DNA from: an uncultured Anaeroplasmataceae bacterium
GTDB lineage: Bacteria > Bacillota_I > Bacilli_A > Acholeplasmatales > Anaeroplasmataceae
Reading direction: 5' to 3'
Assembly: GCA_910579215.1 (NCBI GenBank)
Contig: CAJTTN010000002.1
Span: 124,001 to 188,000, forward strand
Length of the DNA: 64,000 bases
The notes under the pieces are model-generated. The model searched no databases. It saw only the letters and a list, made by a program, of their open reading frames with translations, and was not told where the DNA came from. This document shows positions 17,712 to 26,676 of the stretch, piece by piece. A program made the translations under genes and the position numbers. How positions within the stretch are numbered: the stretch's first letter is position 1; every line of letters begins with the position of its first letter.

Positions 17712-18822
17712 TGAAATATTACTTAGAGACTTACTCTCAATTTATGAAAAAAGAGATGCCAATTCATCTGGTTTTAAAACCAAGGTGAAAATTAAATTTA
17801 CAAAAGATAAATATCCTAAGTATTTTGAATCTCCTTTAGAATACGATGAAGCAATAAAACAATTAGAAAAGAAGAACTATATTTCTATCACAAAATTGAA
17901 ATATGATACTGTTGTTGATTATATATCTTTGAATCTTGAAAAAGTTGAAGAGATTAAGCAATTATTAGAGATTAATGGAACCAGTGAAAAAAGAGCTTTA
18001 TTATTAGAAGAATTAGATAAGTATAATGATGATATTATTATTAATTTAAAAAATGAAATAATGAATAGAATTAAAAATAATAAGTCAATAAAGCAATACT
18101 TATCTAATGAATATATTGATGCTATTAAAGCTGTTCATTATCTTGAAAATCTTAATCATAATGTGTACGAACGAAATGCAAGTAATTATATATTTAATGA
18201 TTCTAAAAGGCTTGCCAAAATTAAGAATCAAATTATAGCTATTTACGAAGACGAAAATATTCTTGAGAAAAAAGGAATTATGTCAGTAACTCCATATCTT
18301 TATGTTAAAGGTGAAGGAGTAATTGTAATAAATAACCAAAAAATTGATTTAAAAGATGTTTCTAACTCGATAGGGATTCCAATTGACAAAATTGATGAAC
18401 TATCATTTGAAAATATACTTAAGGTGACAACTATTGAAAATCTTACAACATTCTATGATTATAAATCTAATGGACTAATCATATTTTTGGGTGGATTTTC
18501 AACTCGAAGTCAAATACAAGTTTTAAAAAAACTAAAGTCTGTATGTAAAGAATACTATCATTTTGGTGATATAGATTATGGCGGATTTACTATTTTAAAT
18601 AATTTAATGGAAGAATTAGACCTTAATATTAAGACAATTAATATGGATTTAGCTACATTAGAGAAAAATATTAAATATACTCAATCTTTTAATGACCATA
18701 AGTATATTGAAAAACTTAAGACATTATTAGAAAAACCGTTATTAAAAGAATTCACGGATGTTATTCAATTTATGATTGATAATAGTGTTTGGCTTGAACA
18801 AGAGAGTTTTTATAACGATTAA
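17701..18822 (+). CDS. jetD: Wadjet nuclease JetD (Toprim, topoisomerase VI-A-like)
   Basis: 373 residues from the ATG at 17701, which overlaps the jetC stop by 11 bp; a GTG 12 bp upstream is possible. The N-terminal part matches the DUF3322-like arm domain. The C-terminal Toprim domain has the conserved Glu in TTIENLTTF, a hydrophobic strand LIIFLGGFS, and the DxD metal pair in HFGDIDYGG. These are the residues expected for DNA cleavage. JetD is recruited by JetABC when a small circular DNA has been extruded, and cuts it. All catalytic positions are present, so the system looks functional. Confidence 0.9.
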   Translation: MKYDEILLRDLLSIYEKRDANSSGFKTKVKIKFTKDKYPKYFESPLEYDEAIKQLEKKNYISITKLKYDTVVDYISLNLEKVEEIKQLLEINGTSEKRALLLEELDKYNDDIIINLKNEIMNRIKNNKSIKQYLSNEYIDAIKAVHYLENLNHNVYERNASNYIFNDSKRLAKIKNQIIAIYEDENILEKKGIMSVTPYLYVKGEGVIVINNQKIDLKDVSNSIGIPIDKIDELSFENILKVTTIENLTTFYDYKSNGLIIFLGGFSTRSQIQVLKKLKSVCKEYYHFGDIDYGGFTILNNLMEELDLNIKTINMDLATLEKNIKYTQSFNDHKYIEKLKTLLEKPLLKEFTDVIQFMIDNSVWLEQESFYND

Positions 18823-18878
18823 TATCTAAACTTTAAGATGTTAAAATGAGAGGATCTTTATATTTATCCCTTTTCACT

Positions 18879-18918
18879 TGTAAACCCAACCTTATGACCT
18901 AATCAAGTTGGGTTTACA
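18879..18918. repeat. Inverted repeat behind jetD
   Basis: TGTAAACCCAAC and GTTGGGTTTACA, a perfect 12-bp stem with a 16-nt loop, 57 bp after jetD. The T-rich stretch begins only 10 nt later. It may terminate transcription of the operon. Confidence 0.55.
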
Positions 18919-19269
18919 TAAGAAGAGTTTTTATTATTATAACTAATTTAGAAAAAGAAGTTTATTAGTCCCTTTGAAGAATATGCCAATAGCTTTACAT
19001 ATTTTATGAATTTGCAAGCTATTCATAGTGAGGAAAAAAATGATATAACAAAATTTATTTGTTTCATAAGATTGCAAATAGTTTAGTAAATAAATAGGTG
19101 AAACCCTTTATATCTGTACAGGATGTAGATATCAGTTTATAATTAGAATCTCGTTAATGTAAAGATCAAGAATTTATTAAGGGTGAGGATAGTTTAAAGA
19201 AATTAGAATACCAAAGTCCCTTTTCATTTGATAAATATAACAACTTTAGAGTGATACTATTTTTTTGAG

Positions 19270-19314
19270 TTCTCCATTTTTCTATTTTAAAAGAAAGATG
19301 GAGAATATTTTTTT
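19270..19314 (+). terminator. Rho-independent terminator
   Basis: TTCTCCATTTTTCT pairs with AGAAAGATGGAGAA (one wobble), followed by TATTTTTTT. No intact gene precedes it within 400 bp. Confidence 0.7.
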
Positions 19315-19401
19315 ATAAAAAGAATAATAGTATGATAAAAAAATCAGTTTTGTATCCCATTATCTTTGTGACCTAATATGCTATTGATTCTTGAGATTAC
19401 T

Positions 19402-19802
19402 TTATGTGATTTCAAGTAAGAATCTATTCTTGATACTAATAGTGTAAAATTTAGGTTTTGATTCTATTAATAAAGAAAGAAAAAATATGGCTAAAGCTAG
19501 ACAAAATGATAAGTGATTTATACTATTAAAATTTATAATTCTAAAGTCTTCAAATTCAAACTCATATTTTATAAATTTAAATTGTTCTTCAATTTTCCAT
19601 CTAGAGGTATAGTACATAATAATTTGTAATACATAATTTTATATTCAATTTTTTTATTTGTATGTAATATCATAGTCTCCTTTGCCTTTTCAAGATATCC
19701 CAAAATAAGATAAAACATTTTTTGATTAATCAACTCAATTTTCATCTGTGAGGCTTTAACTGTTAACTTTTTACATTTATATGTAACAGGAATAATTATC
19801 AT
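19402..19802 (-). pseudogene. C-terminal part of a DDE (IS4-like) transposase, frameshifted
   Basis: Two overlapping minus-strand frames together read as one transposase tail. The first (19802 down to about 19600) has PVTYKCKKLTVKA and MILHTNKKIEYKIMYYKL; the second continues YTSRWKIEEQFKFIKYEFEF and EDFRIINFNSINHL. The Y-x2-RWKIEE-x2-FIK block carries the catalytic Glu of DDE transposases and is typical of IS4-related families. One frameshift near 19610 joins them; the N-terminal catalytic half is missing. Confidence 0.75.
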
Positions 19803-20087
19803 TTCTTTTATACGTTTGCAGAGCGTTTTTTTGTTAGTCTAATTACAAATATTGCTTCCTATTTTTTAGTGGCTTATACTTTTTTCTAGACAATTAAAAG
19901 ATACCACATTTTAGGAGGTTTTTACACTTCTTATATTACTTTATTACCTTTTTATTTAGTTTTTATTATAATTCATTCAATAATTAAAAAATAGGGAACT
20001 CAAAGATAGTATTTTTATTTACAGTAATATTAAAGTATTATATAATATATAGATGAATAATAAGAAAATTGAAAGGATTAGACAAAT

Positions 20088-20522
20088 ATGGTAATTGGAA
20101 TTTTTGGCGAAAGTTGTACAGGAAAATCTACCATTGCAGAAAAATTAAAAGAACTTATAGAAGTACAGATTTATACTGGTAAAGATTATCTTCGTTTAGA
20201 AAAAAATGAAGTTTCTGCTAAGCAAGCTTTTCAAAAAAAACTTAGCGAGGCAATTAAAGGTGAAAATATAATTTATGTAATTTCAGAAAAAGAACACTTG
20301 TCCTTATTACCTGAAGGATGTATACGTGTTTTGGTTACTGCAGATTTAGAAATCATAAAAGCTAGATTTGCTCAACGTATGCATGGTAATCTGCCAGCGC
20401 CAGTAGAAGCTATGCTGGAAAAAAAACATGGTTGTTTTGATGAAGAACCTTGTGATATACATATAATATCTGGGCAGGATAATATTGCTGATGCATGTGA
20501 AAAGATTTTAAATAGGTTATAG
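20088..20522 (+). CDS. Small P-loop kinase-like protein
   Basis: 144 residues. Walker A GESCTGKST lies at positions 7-15; it ends with an LTADLEIIKARFAQRMHG lid-like segment and a C-terminal SGQDNIADACEKIL helix, the layout of small nucleotide or shikimate-type kinases (AAA_33/cytidylate-kinase-like). The substrate cannot be told. A promoter-like TATAAT lies near 20040, and GAAAGGA precedes the ATG. It sits between the island and the starch locus and has no obvious partner. Confidence 0.7.
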   Translation: MVIGIFGESCTGKSTIAEKLKELIEVQIYTGKDYLRLEKNEVSAKQAFQKKLSEAIKGENIIYVISEKEHLSLLPEGCIRVLVTADLEIIKARFAQRMHGNLPAPVEAMLEKKHGCFDEEPCDIHIISGQDNIADACEKILNRL

Positions 20523-20684
20523 GGAATAAATACATGTTAAGAATATTTCACTTTGAAATTATTTTTTAATTCAAATGATATGAGATTAACTTAAAAAATG
20601 AAATTTTAAAATGTTTGTATACGCTAGTAGATAGTAGTGTTTATGAACATTTTTTTCTTTGTAAAATAATTTTTTAAAAAACTA

Positions 20685-20731
20685 TTGTCAAAATGAAAGC
20701 GCTATGATATAATATACTTAATCGATTAAGT
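20685..20731 (+). promoter_or_regulatory. Promoter with cre site and LacI/MalR-type operator
   Basis: TTGTCA (20685-20690), 17-nt spacer, TATAAT (20708-20713) with TGA in front. The spacer holds TGAAAGCGCTATGA (20694-20707), close to the CcpA cre consensus. ACTTAATCGATTAAGT (20716-20731), a perfect 16-bp palindrome of the LacI-family kind, follows the -10 and covers the start site. The layout predicts glucose repression plus control by the nearby LacI regulator. Confidence 0.8.
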
Positions 20732-20769
20732 GATTCAAAAAACTTAAAAAAATTATAGGAGATGAAAAA

Positions 20770-22629
20770 ATGAAAAAGGCTATCAAATGGGTAGGTTTCT
20801 TTCTCATTACTGTTGTTTGTATGTTATCAATTGGCATACTTTCAGCTTGCAATGATAAGGACAATCCCGCAACTAAGGAATATACTGTAACTTTCTATGA
20901 TGGCAGTGCAGTATTAAAAACTGAAACTGTAAAGGAAGGAGAAAAGGCAACAAAATGGACCCCAACTAAGGACGACTATGAGTTCGTAGATTGGTATGCA
21001 ACACCAAATTTTGGACATTTATTTAACTTTGAAGATCCAATCAAAGAAAATAAATCTGCTTTTGCTCAATGGAAATCTGCTAAACAATCAGTTGATACTA
21101 GAGAGTATTATATTGTTGGTAGTGGAACAAGTCCTATTTTAATGAGTAGTAATTGGGGTAAGGTTTTTGACGAAACAACCAAAATGACTAAGGCAGCTGA
21201 TAAAAATGAGTATACTTATACTCTTGATTTACAGGTTGGAGATTTATTCCAGTTTGCTATTAATGAAAGCTGGCATAATCAAAGAGGTGTAGGATATCTT
21301 ACTACTTTAAAGCTTGCTGACGGAACTGAAGCATTTAGTGGTGCAAATACAATAGGAGATAACTCATCTTATAGATTAAATATTAAATGTGAGTATGCGG
21401 GCAATTATACTTTTACCTTAACTACTCATCCAGATGATGATACTTATGAAACAACAAATGCAAGCTATACAGAAGAAAATAAAGAGGCTTTCAATATTAA
21501 CACGTTAGATACTATTTCATGGGTTCGTAATGGAGATGTAAGTAAACCGGTAGAGGTTATTGTAGATTATTATATAAAAGGTTCAGGAATTACTAACTGG
21601 AAAGATATGTATAATGCTGCAACTAAAATGACAAATGATAAGGGTGTTTATACTTTAACTATATATTTAAAGGAAAATGAAGAATTTATCTTTTCTTCTT
21701 TAAATACTATAGGCTCAACAGTAGGAGTTGGTACAGAGTATCTACGTGGCAGTAATCTTGATGAGGCAAGTAAAGCATTTGTAGGCTATAATGAATCAAA
21801 TTATAATATGCTTGCTAAGGCCTCTGGAAGCTATACTTTCACTTATACGAAGGCTACTCAAGTTTTATCTGTAACCTTTGATGCAACTGCTACACCTGTT
21901 CCAACAGATTATTATATTGATGGTACATTTGCAGAGGGAGTTGCTAATTGGAATGGCTATTGCTTCAATCCAAATTTTAAACTTGCTGAAGTTGAAGCGG
22001 GATCTGGTATTTATGAAATTAAGAATGTAGCTTTAAAGGCAGATTCTGAAATCATCATTCAAGCATTTAAAGAAGGATCAACTGAACGTGGCGAATGGGG
22101 AACAGAAGGCTATAATGGTCTTGGAAGCTATAATTATACTTATCTATTTAATGGTGGATCTTCATTCTCAGCTGTTGGTGGTGGAAATAACAACATTAAG
22201 GTTTTAGTTGCAGGAAATTATGACATTACTTTTGATAGTTATGCAAAAATGATTACAATGGTAAAGCATATTGATAGTGCAGATAATCTTGATATTTATA
22301 TTAAGGGTGAAAATATTAACTCTTGGAATCACGGCTTCTCTGCTGATTACAAATTTACAATTTCTGAGGATGAAACTCAGTATGAGTATGTTTTAACAGT
22401 AGAAGAAGGGAAAGCAGTAAATTTTGGTCTTGCAAAATATCCAAAGGGTGAGAACCAGGGTTCTGGTGATTTCTTAGATGCATCAGTTATGGGAACAAGT
22501 GGGGACTCTAATAATAAATTTGCCCCTGAAAATGGAAATAACTTTACTTGCTCAACTGCAGGAAAATACAAGGTTGTTTACGTAATTTCTACAGGCGAAA
22601 TCAATTTCTACGCGCTTCCAAACGCATAA
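20770..22629 (+). CDS. Surface lipoprotein with InlB-type repeat and starch-binding-like domains
   Basis: 619 residues. A lipoprotein signal peptide ends at LSAC (Cys about 27). Residues 37-100 form one Listeria/Bacteroides-type beta-grasp repeat (TVTFYDGSAVLKTETV...FVDWYATPNF). Four related beta-sandwich modules follow, each opening with YYI(V/K/D)G or IYIKG (about 113, 264, 378 and 505). They alternate aromatic and Gly/Asn-rich turns as in SusE/SusF-like or CBM starch-binding modules. No catalytic motif is seen. It is under a cre/LacI operator and lies next to the CGTase locus, so binding of starch or maltodextrin at the cell surface is inferred. A terminator follows it. Confidence 0.75.
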   Translation: MKKAIKWVGFFLITVVCMLSIGILSACNDKDNPATKEYTVTFYDGSAVLKTETVKEGEKATKWTPTKDDYEFVDWYATPNFGHLFNFEDPIKENKSAFAQWKSAKQSVDTREYYIVGSGTSPILMSSNWGKVFDETTKMTKAADKNEYTYTLDLQVGDLFQFAINESWHNQRGVGYLTTLKLADGTEAFSGANTIGDNSSYRLNIKCEYAGNYTFTLTTHPDDDTYETTNASYTEENKEAFNINTLDTISWVRNGDVSKPVEVIVDYYIKGSGITNWKDMYNAATKMTNDKGVYTLTIYLKENEEFIFSSLNTIGSTVGVGTEYLRGSNLDEASKAFVGYNESNYNMLAKASGSYTFTYTKATQVLSVTFDATATPVPTDYYIDGTFAEGVANWNGYCFNPNFKLAEVEAGSGIYEIKNVALKADSEIIIQAFKEGSTERGEWGTEGYNGLGSYNYTYLFNGGSSFSAVGGGNNNIKVLVAGNYDITFDSYAKMITMVKHIDSADNLDIYIKGENINSWNHGFSADYKFTISEDETQYEYVLTVEEGKAVNFGLAKYPKGENQGSGDFLDASVMGTSGDSNNKFAPENGNNFTCSTAGKYKVVYVISTGEINFYALPNA

Positions 22630-22635
22630 TTAAAA

Positions 22636-22697
22636 AACGCCCGTAACGAAGGAAAATAAAAACGGGCGTTCCTAAAATTGGAACGTCCGTTTGTTTA
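22636..22697. terminator. Bidirectional terminator with two alternative hairpins
   Basis: AACGCCCGT (22636) can pair with ACGGGCGTT (22662-22670). The latter can instead pair within ACGGGCGTTCC / GGAACGTCCGT (22662-22690; 11 pairs, one G-U), followed by TTGTTTATTT. Read in reverse the second hairpin is followed by TTTTTATTTT, so it can serve both convergent genes. Confidence 0.8.
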
Positions 22698-22698
22698 T

Positions 22699-23484
22699 TT
22701 ATACCTTATAGGCATGAATATCAAAGGCCTCACGGCTTAATGCTTTGTAGATACAAGTAGCAACCTGTTCACAAATGGGGGTATAGACATTATTAAAGAG
22801 AAGATTTACAGGTTGTCCTTTAAAGAATTCAGCTAAAAGCCCATGAATCGTCAAAACATTTTTAACCTTTATGTTTTGAAGAGAAGTGCCATTATCTACA
22901 AAAATCACATTATTGAAAATTATTTCAATTTGTTTCCTAAGTGCTTCATCAGCAGGTATTAAGGAAACAAAATAGTAGTCATCCTTAAAATAAGCATCGG
23001 CTTGACACTTAAGCTTTTCATAGTCGATGCTGATCTGGAAAAAAAGTTTGTCTTCTACTAGACAATTTACAGCAATCAAAGGGATGTAGTTTTGATTTCC
23101 TATTTTGTAAAAAGTTTCTTTAGATACATTATAGGCAATAATAGCATCCGCATTTGAAATTCTTCCAAATGGTGGCATAGAAAAAATTATATCAAAATTT
23201 TCTCGTAATGACTCAGAAAGACCTTCAAGTATATTAACAAATTCTGCTTTGTCAAGGTATCCTTGGATTTCTGAACATACCGCAATTAATTTAGAATTAG
23301 AAGAACGTAAATTTTTGGCAAATACGTTAGGTTTATAATTCAGCATATTAATTACATGCCATATTTTATTTTTAGTTTCTTCGCTGATTGTTTGTCCTTG
23401 CTTATCATTAATAACATAAGAGACAGTTGCAGCTGAAACTCCAGCTTCTCTGGCAATGTCGTGAATAGTTACTTTTTTTTCCAT
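22699..23484 (-). CDS. LacI-family regulator of the starch locus (short)
   Basis: 261 residues, shorter than the usual 330-340. The HTH plus hinge is clear: VTIHDIAREAGVSAATVSYVIND, then LNYKPNVFAKNLRS. The sugar-binding core begins with SKLIAVCSEIQG and lacks some of the usual second-half strands. It is transcribed toward the lipoprotein and divergently from the cyclomaltodextrinase operon, so it is the likely regulator of both; the 16-bp palindrome at 20716 is its probable operator. Its -10 lies only 8 nt before the ATG with no ribosome-binding site, which implies a leaderless mRNA. Confidence 0.88.
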   Translation of the reverse strand: MEKKVTIHDIAREAGVSAATVSYVINDKQGQTISEETKNKIWHVINMLNYKPNVFAKNLRSSNSKLIAVCSEIQGYLDKAEFVNILEGLSESLRENFDIIFSMPPFGRISNADAIIAYNVSKETFYKIGNQNYIPLIAVNCLVEDKLFFQISIDYEKLKCQADAYFKDDYYFVSLIPADEALRKQIEIIFNNVIFVDNGTSLQNIKVKNVLTIHGLLAEFFKGQPVNLLFNNVYTPICEQVATCIYKALSREAFDIHAYKV

Positions 23485-23491
23485 ATTAAAT

Positions 23492-23519
23492 ATTATATCA
23501 ATAAAAAATAAAATGTCAA
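23492..23519 (-). promoter_or_regulatory. Strong promoter giving a leaderless lacI-type transcript
   Basis: On the minus strand TTGACA (23519-23514), 16 nt, TGA-TATAAT (ending 23492). The ATG begins at 23484, where transcription should start. The 53-bp gap to the divergent GH13 gene also has to hold that gene's promoter; only a weak TAAAAT (23509-23514) is visible there. Confidence 0.75.
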
Positions 23520-23537
23520 CAGAAACGAGGCCATGTT

Positions 23538-25205
23538 ATGGATGAAAAAGTAATATTACATTATCCGGAATCAAAATATTGTTTTGCATTAAATTCTAAT
23601 ACCTTATGCTTGAGATTAAGAATTTCTAAAGAGGACGCTATAGATAAAGTAGAGGTTGTTTATGGTGGTAAATATACCTTTGCCTTAGAAAGAAAAAGTG
23701 CTGTAATGCAAAGATACTGTGAGGATAGACTATTTGCCTATTATACAGTGACCTTATCTTTAACAGATGTTCGAGTTGTTTATATCTTTAAAATAACAGA
23801 GAACCAAAAAAGTTATTATTTTTCAGAAGATGGTTTAACCTCACAATATGATTTTGAATTAAGCTATTATAATTGCTTTCAATATGCCTATATCAATTCT
23901 ATTGACCTAATTAAACCAGTAGAGTGGATGTCTACAGCAACATTTTATCAAATCTTTGTTGATCGTTTTCATATGGGAAATAAAGATAAGGATAAATCCT
24001 ACATAACCATGAAGTGGGAGGATTTACCAACTCCAAAAAGCTTTGCAGGTGGAGATATAAAAGGAATTACAGAAAAATTATATTATTTAAAAGATTTAGG
24101 TGTAAACGCTTTATATTTAACTCCAATTTTTAGTTCAATTTCTAATCACAAATATGATATAAAGGATTATTTAGAAATTGATAAGCAGTTTGGTACTAAG
24201 AATGATTTGCAGGAATTGATTACTAAGGCACACAACTTAGGAATCCGTGTAGTACTTGATGCAGTATTTAATCATTGTAGCGATCAATTGCATCAATTTC
24301 AAGATGTATTAGAAAAGGGGAAAAAATCCCAATATTATTCTTGGTTTATTATAACTAAGGATGAACCATTAGAATATGAAATGTTTGGCGCTTGTGCGTA
24401 TATGCCCAAATTTAATACATCCAATCCTGAGGTTTGTGAATTTTTAATAAATATTGCAACCTACTGGATAAAAGAATTTGATATTGATGGTTGGAGATTA
24501 GATGTTTCTGATGAGATTTCTCATGATTTTTGGCGAAGATTTCGTAAAGAGGTTAAGGCTGTAAAAGAAGAATGTGTTCTTATCGGAGAAAATTGGCATG
24601 ATGCTAATATTTATTTACAAGGAGATCAATTTGATTCTATCATGAATTATGCCTTTACTAAAGCATGCTTAGATTTTTATGCTTTTTCTAAATTTAATGC
24701 AGAGGATTTTGCCTGTAAGTTAAATGAAATTTTGATGAGAAATCCAGACCAAATCAACCAGATGATGCTAAATTTATTAGATACACATGATACTCATAGA
24801 TTTATGACTAGGGTTAATGGCAACCAAGATAAGCTAATGAGTGCACTTAGTGTGACATACTTTTTTCCTGGTGCACCTTGTATTTATTATGGTACAGAAA
24901 ATGCAATGGAGGGTGGGTATGATCCAGATTGCAGAAGATCTATAAATTGGGAGCTTGAGAATAAGAAAACCCTAGTGAAAGATTTAATTCAGCTTTTAAC
25001 GAAATTAAAGCATCAAAATGAATTTTCTATGTCTATAGTAAAGATATATGCAAAAGAGGAACTGCTGATCCTAGAGCGTGGAGATTATAGACTTATAATA
25101 AATGAGAGTAAACAAGCTAAAAAAATAGATGCTACAGAAGTATGTTTCTGCAACTATTATGAGGAAGGAAAACTACTAAGCGGTGGATTTGTAATTTTAA
25201 AATAA
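23538..25205 (+). CDS. Cytoplasmic GH13 cyclomaltodextrinase / neopullulanase
   Basis: 555 residues, no signal peptide. A beta-rich N-terminal domain of about 120 residues precedes the barrel, as in GH13_20 cyclomaltodextrinases. Conserved GH13 regions are present: DAVFNH, GWRLDVSDE (nucleophile D322), LIGENWHD (acid/base E351) and LLDTHDTHRF (D418). It should open cyclodextrins and cleave short maltodextrins brought in by the transporter encoded just downstream. GAGG lies 8 nt before the ATG. The next gene starts 19 bp after its stop. Neopullulanase, maltogenic amylase and cyclomaltodextrinase cannot be separated by eye; the CGTase in the same locus favours the last. Confidence 0.85.
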   Translation: MDEKVILHYPESKYCFALNSNTLCLRLRISKEDAIDKVEVVYGGKYTFALERKSAVMQRYCEDRLFAYYTVTLSLTDVRVVYIFKITENQKSYYFSEDGLTSQYDFELSYYNCFQYAYINSIDLIKPVEWMSTATFYQIFVDRFHMGNKDKDKSYITMKWEDLPTPKSFAGGDIKGITEKLYYLKDLGVNALYLTPIFSSISNHKYDIKDYLEIDKQFGTKNDLQELITKAHNLGIRVVLDAVFNHCSDQLHQFQDVLEKGKKSQYYSWFIITKDEPLEYEMFGACAYMPKFNTSNPEVCEFLINIATYWIKEFDIDGWRLDVSDEISHDFWRRFRKEVKAVKEECVLIGENWHDANIYLQGDQFDSIMNYAFTKACLDFYAFSKFNAEDFACKLNEILMRNPDQINQMMLNLLDTHDTHRFMTRVNGNQDKLMSALSVTYFFPGAPCIYYGTENAMEGGYDPDCRRSINWELENKKTLVKDLIQLLTKLKHQNEFSMSIVKIYAKEELLILERGDYRLIINESKQAKKIDATEVCFCNYYEEGKLLSGGFVILK

Positions 25206-25224
25206 ATAAAGGGAGATGAGAAAT

Positions 25225-26661
25225 ATGAAGAAAACATTACCAGCATTACTTACACATGTAATCCTTATTCTTTCGTTAATTATAGGTATAGGAGTTTTAG
25301 GTATTATTGCAACAGGAATGGATGCAGAGGGAAATGAAAAGTTTACAGGAGACTTAGAACATAACATTACCTTGCGTATTCTTGAAAACGATACGGCTAA
25401 GGAACAAGGATATTTAAAGGAACTGTTAGATGCTTTTAATGAAGAGTATAAGGAATATGGCATCACTGCTGTTGATGCTAATATGGATCAATATACAGAT
25501 TTAGAAACTGGTGGTCCTTATGGATATGGCCCTGATGTTTTATATCAGGCAAATGATGCACTTATGAAATATGTTGATGGTAAGCATATCTTGCCATTGC
25601 CTATCAAAAATTTAGAGTGCTACTCCTATGTGAGTGATAATGCTTGGCAAGCCTACCATTCTACAACACAAGGGCAAACCTTTACCTTTGGTGTTCCAGT
25701 AAACATTCAACAGCCTCTATTATATTATAGAGCAGATTTATTACCAAAAGATTGGCAGACTACGTGGGATGACGATAAAAATGGTATTCCAGATATGATA
25801 GAAAATTGGACAGATTTGTTCCGTTTTTCTAAAACGATTCGTCAGGAAAGTAATGGTGCTAAATATGGCTATATGAAATCCTTAAATGATGGTTACTTTG
25901 CTTCAGGTTATTTCTTTTCTTATGGCGGCTATGTATTTGGTGGTGAGGATGGAAAGGATACAACAGATGTCGGATTTTCTAAAAATGAGGGCTATCGAGG
26001 GGCAAAGATTATTCGACAGCTAGCGTCTATAATGAATTTAGAATGTACGGAGGATACCATTACAAGAAATTCTTATTCTCGAATGGCACAAGGAACCTAT
26101 TTTGCTACCATGACTACCCCAGATGTATATACATTATTTGTCAAAGAAATGGTAAATGCAGGTTATACAGAAGCCTATGCAAAGGAGAATATTAAGACAG
26201 TTGATGTTCCTCGTCTTCCAAAGAGTGGAGATTTAGAGGATGAAAGTCAGGGCTTTATCGACATGACAGTTATGGGTGGAGTAAATGGATATGCTATAAG
26301 CTCCTACACAAAGGCACCGAATGCAGCCTTGGCATTTGTAAACTTTGCAACCTCCTATAAAATGATTCAAAAGCGTTGTGAGCTACTTGGAATATCTCCT
26401 GCAAGAAGTGATTTAGCAGAGGAGCTTGGTGGATTAAATGAGGTTATCAATAATAACCTAGATGCTGGATCTATTTATGTTATGCCTAGTGTAAGAGCAT
26501 TAGCACAGGTTTGGACACCTTTACAAACCTTTTGTGCAAAGCTTGCAGATGATATTTTAACTGGGAAAAATGCATTTGCTACAGAGGATGCACTAAAAAA
26601 GGGGACAGAGAATGTAGATAAACAAATTTATGATGCCATTCATACCTTGGGTGGTTCTTGA
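25225..26661 (+). CDS. malE: Maltodextrin/cyclodextrin ABC transporter substrate-binding protein
   Basis: 478 residues from the ATG at 25225; an ATG at 25216 abuts the GGGAG site and is rejected. The N-terminus has one hydrophobic segment (about 9-30) but no lipobox Cys, so it may stay membrane-anchored by an uncleaved helix. The solute-binding fold of the MalE type follows: YGPDVLYQAND, FGVPVNIQQPLLYYRADLLP, and near the end VMPSVRALAQVWTPLQTF. It delivers ligand to the MalF/MalG pair encoded next. Sugar specificity (linear or cyclic) is inferred from the locus. Confidence 0.88.
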   Translation: MKKTLPALLTHVILILSLIIGIGVLGIIATGMDAEGNEKFTGDLEHNITLRILENDTAKEQGYLKELLDAFNEEYKEYGITAVDANMDQYTDLETGGPYGYGPDVLYQANDALMKYVDGKHILPLPIKNLECYSYVSDNAWQAYHSTTQGQTFTFGVPVNIQQPLLYYRADLLPKDWQTTWDDDKNGIPDMIENWTDLFRFSKTIRQESNGAKYGYMKSLNDGYFASGYFFSYGGYVFGGEDGKDTTDVGFSKNEGYRGAKIIRQLASIMNLECTEDTITRNSYSRMAQGTYFATMTTPDVYTLFVKEMVNAGYTEAYAKENIKTVDVPRLPKSGDLEDESQGFIDMTVMGGVNGYAISSYTKAPNAALAFVNFATSYKMIQKRCELLGISPARSDLAEELGGLNEVINNNLDAGSIYVMPSVRALAQVWTPLQTFCAKLADDILTGKNAFATEDALKKGTENVDKQIYDAIHTLGGS

Positions 26662-26676
26662 TAGGGAGGTAAACAT

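Larger units (their letters stand above)
18823..20087. other. Gene-poor 1.26-kb stretch behind the Wadjet operon
   Basis: No intact gene. It holds a long inverted repeat (18879-18918), a terminator (19270-19314) with nothing recognisable just before it, and a decayed transposase on the minus strand (19402-19802). A 43-codon start-less frame near 18955-19085 is protein-like but unassigned. TATATAATATAT just before 20052 could supply the -10 of the next gene. It looks like the worn end of the island. Confidence 0.6.

Noticed and set aside
18955..19085. 43-codon start-less frame after the Wadjet operon
   Set aside because: It looks partly protein-like but has no start, no ribosome-binding site and no recognised family.
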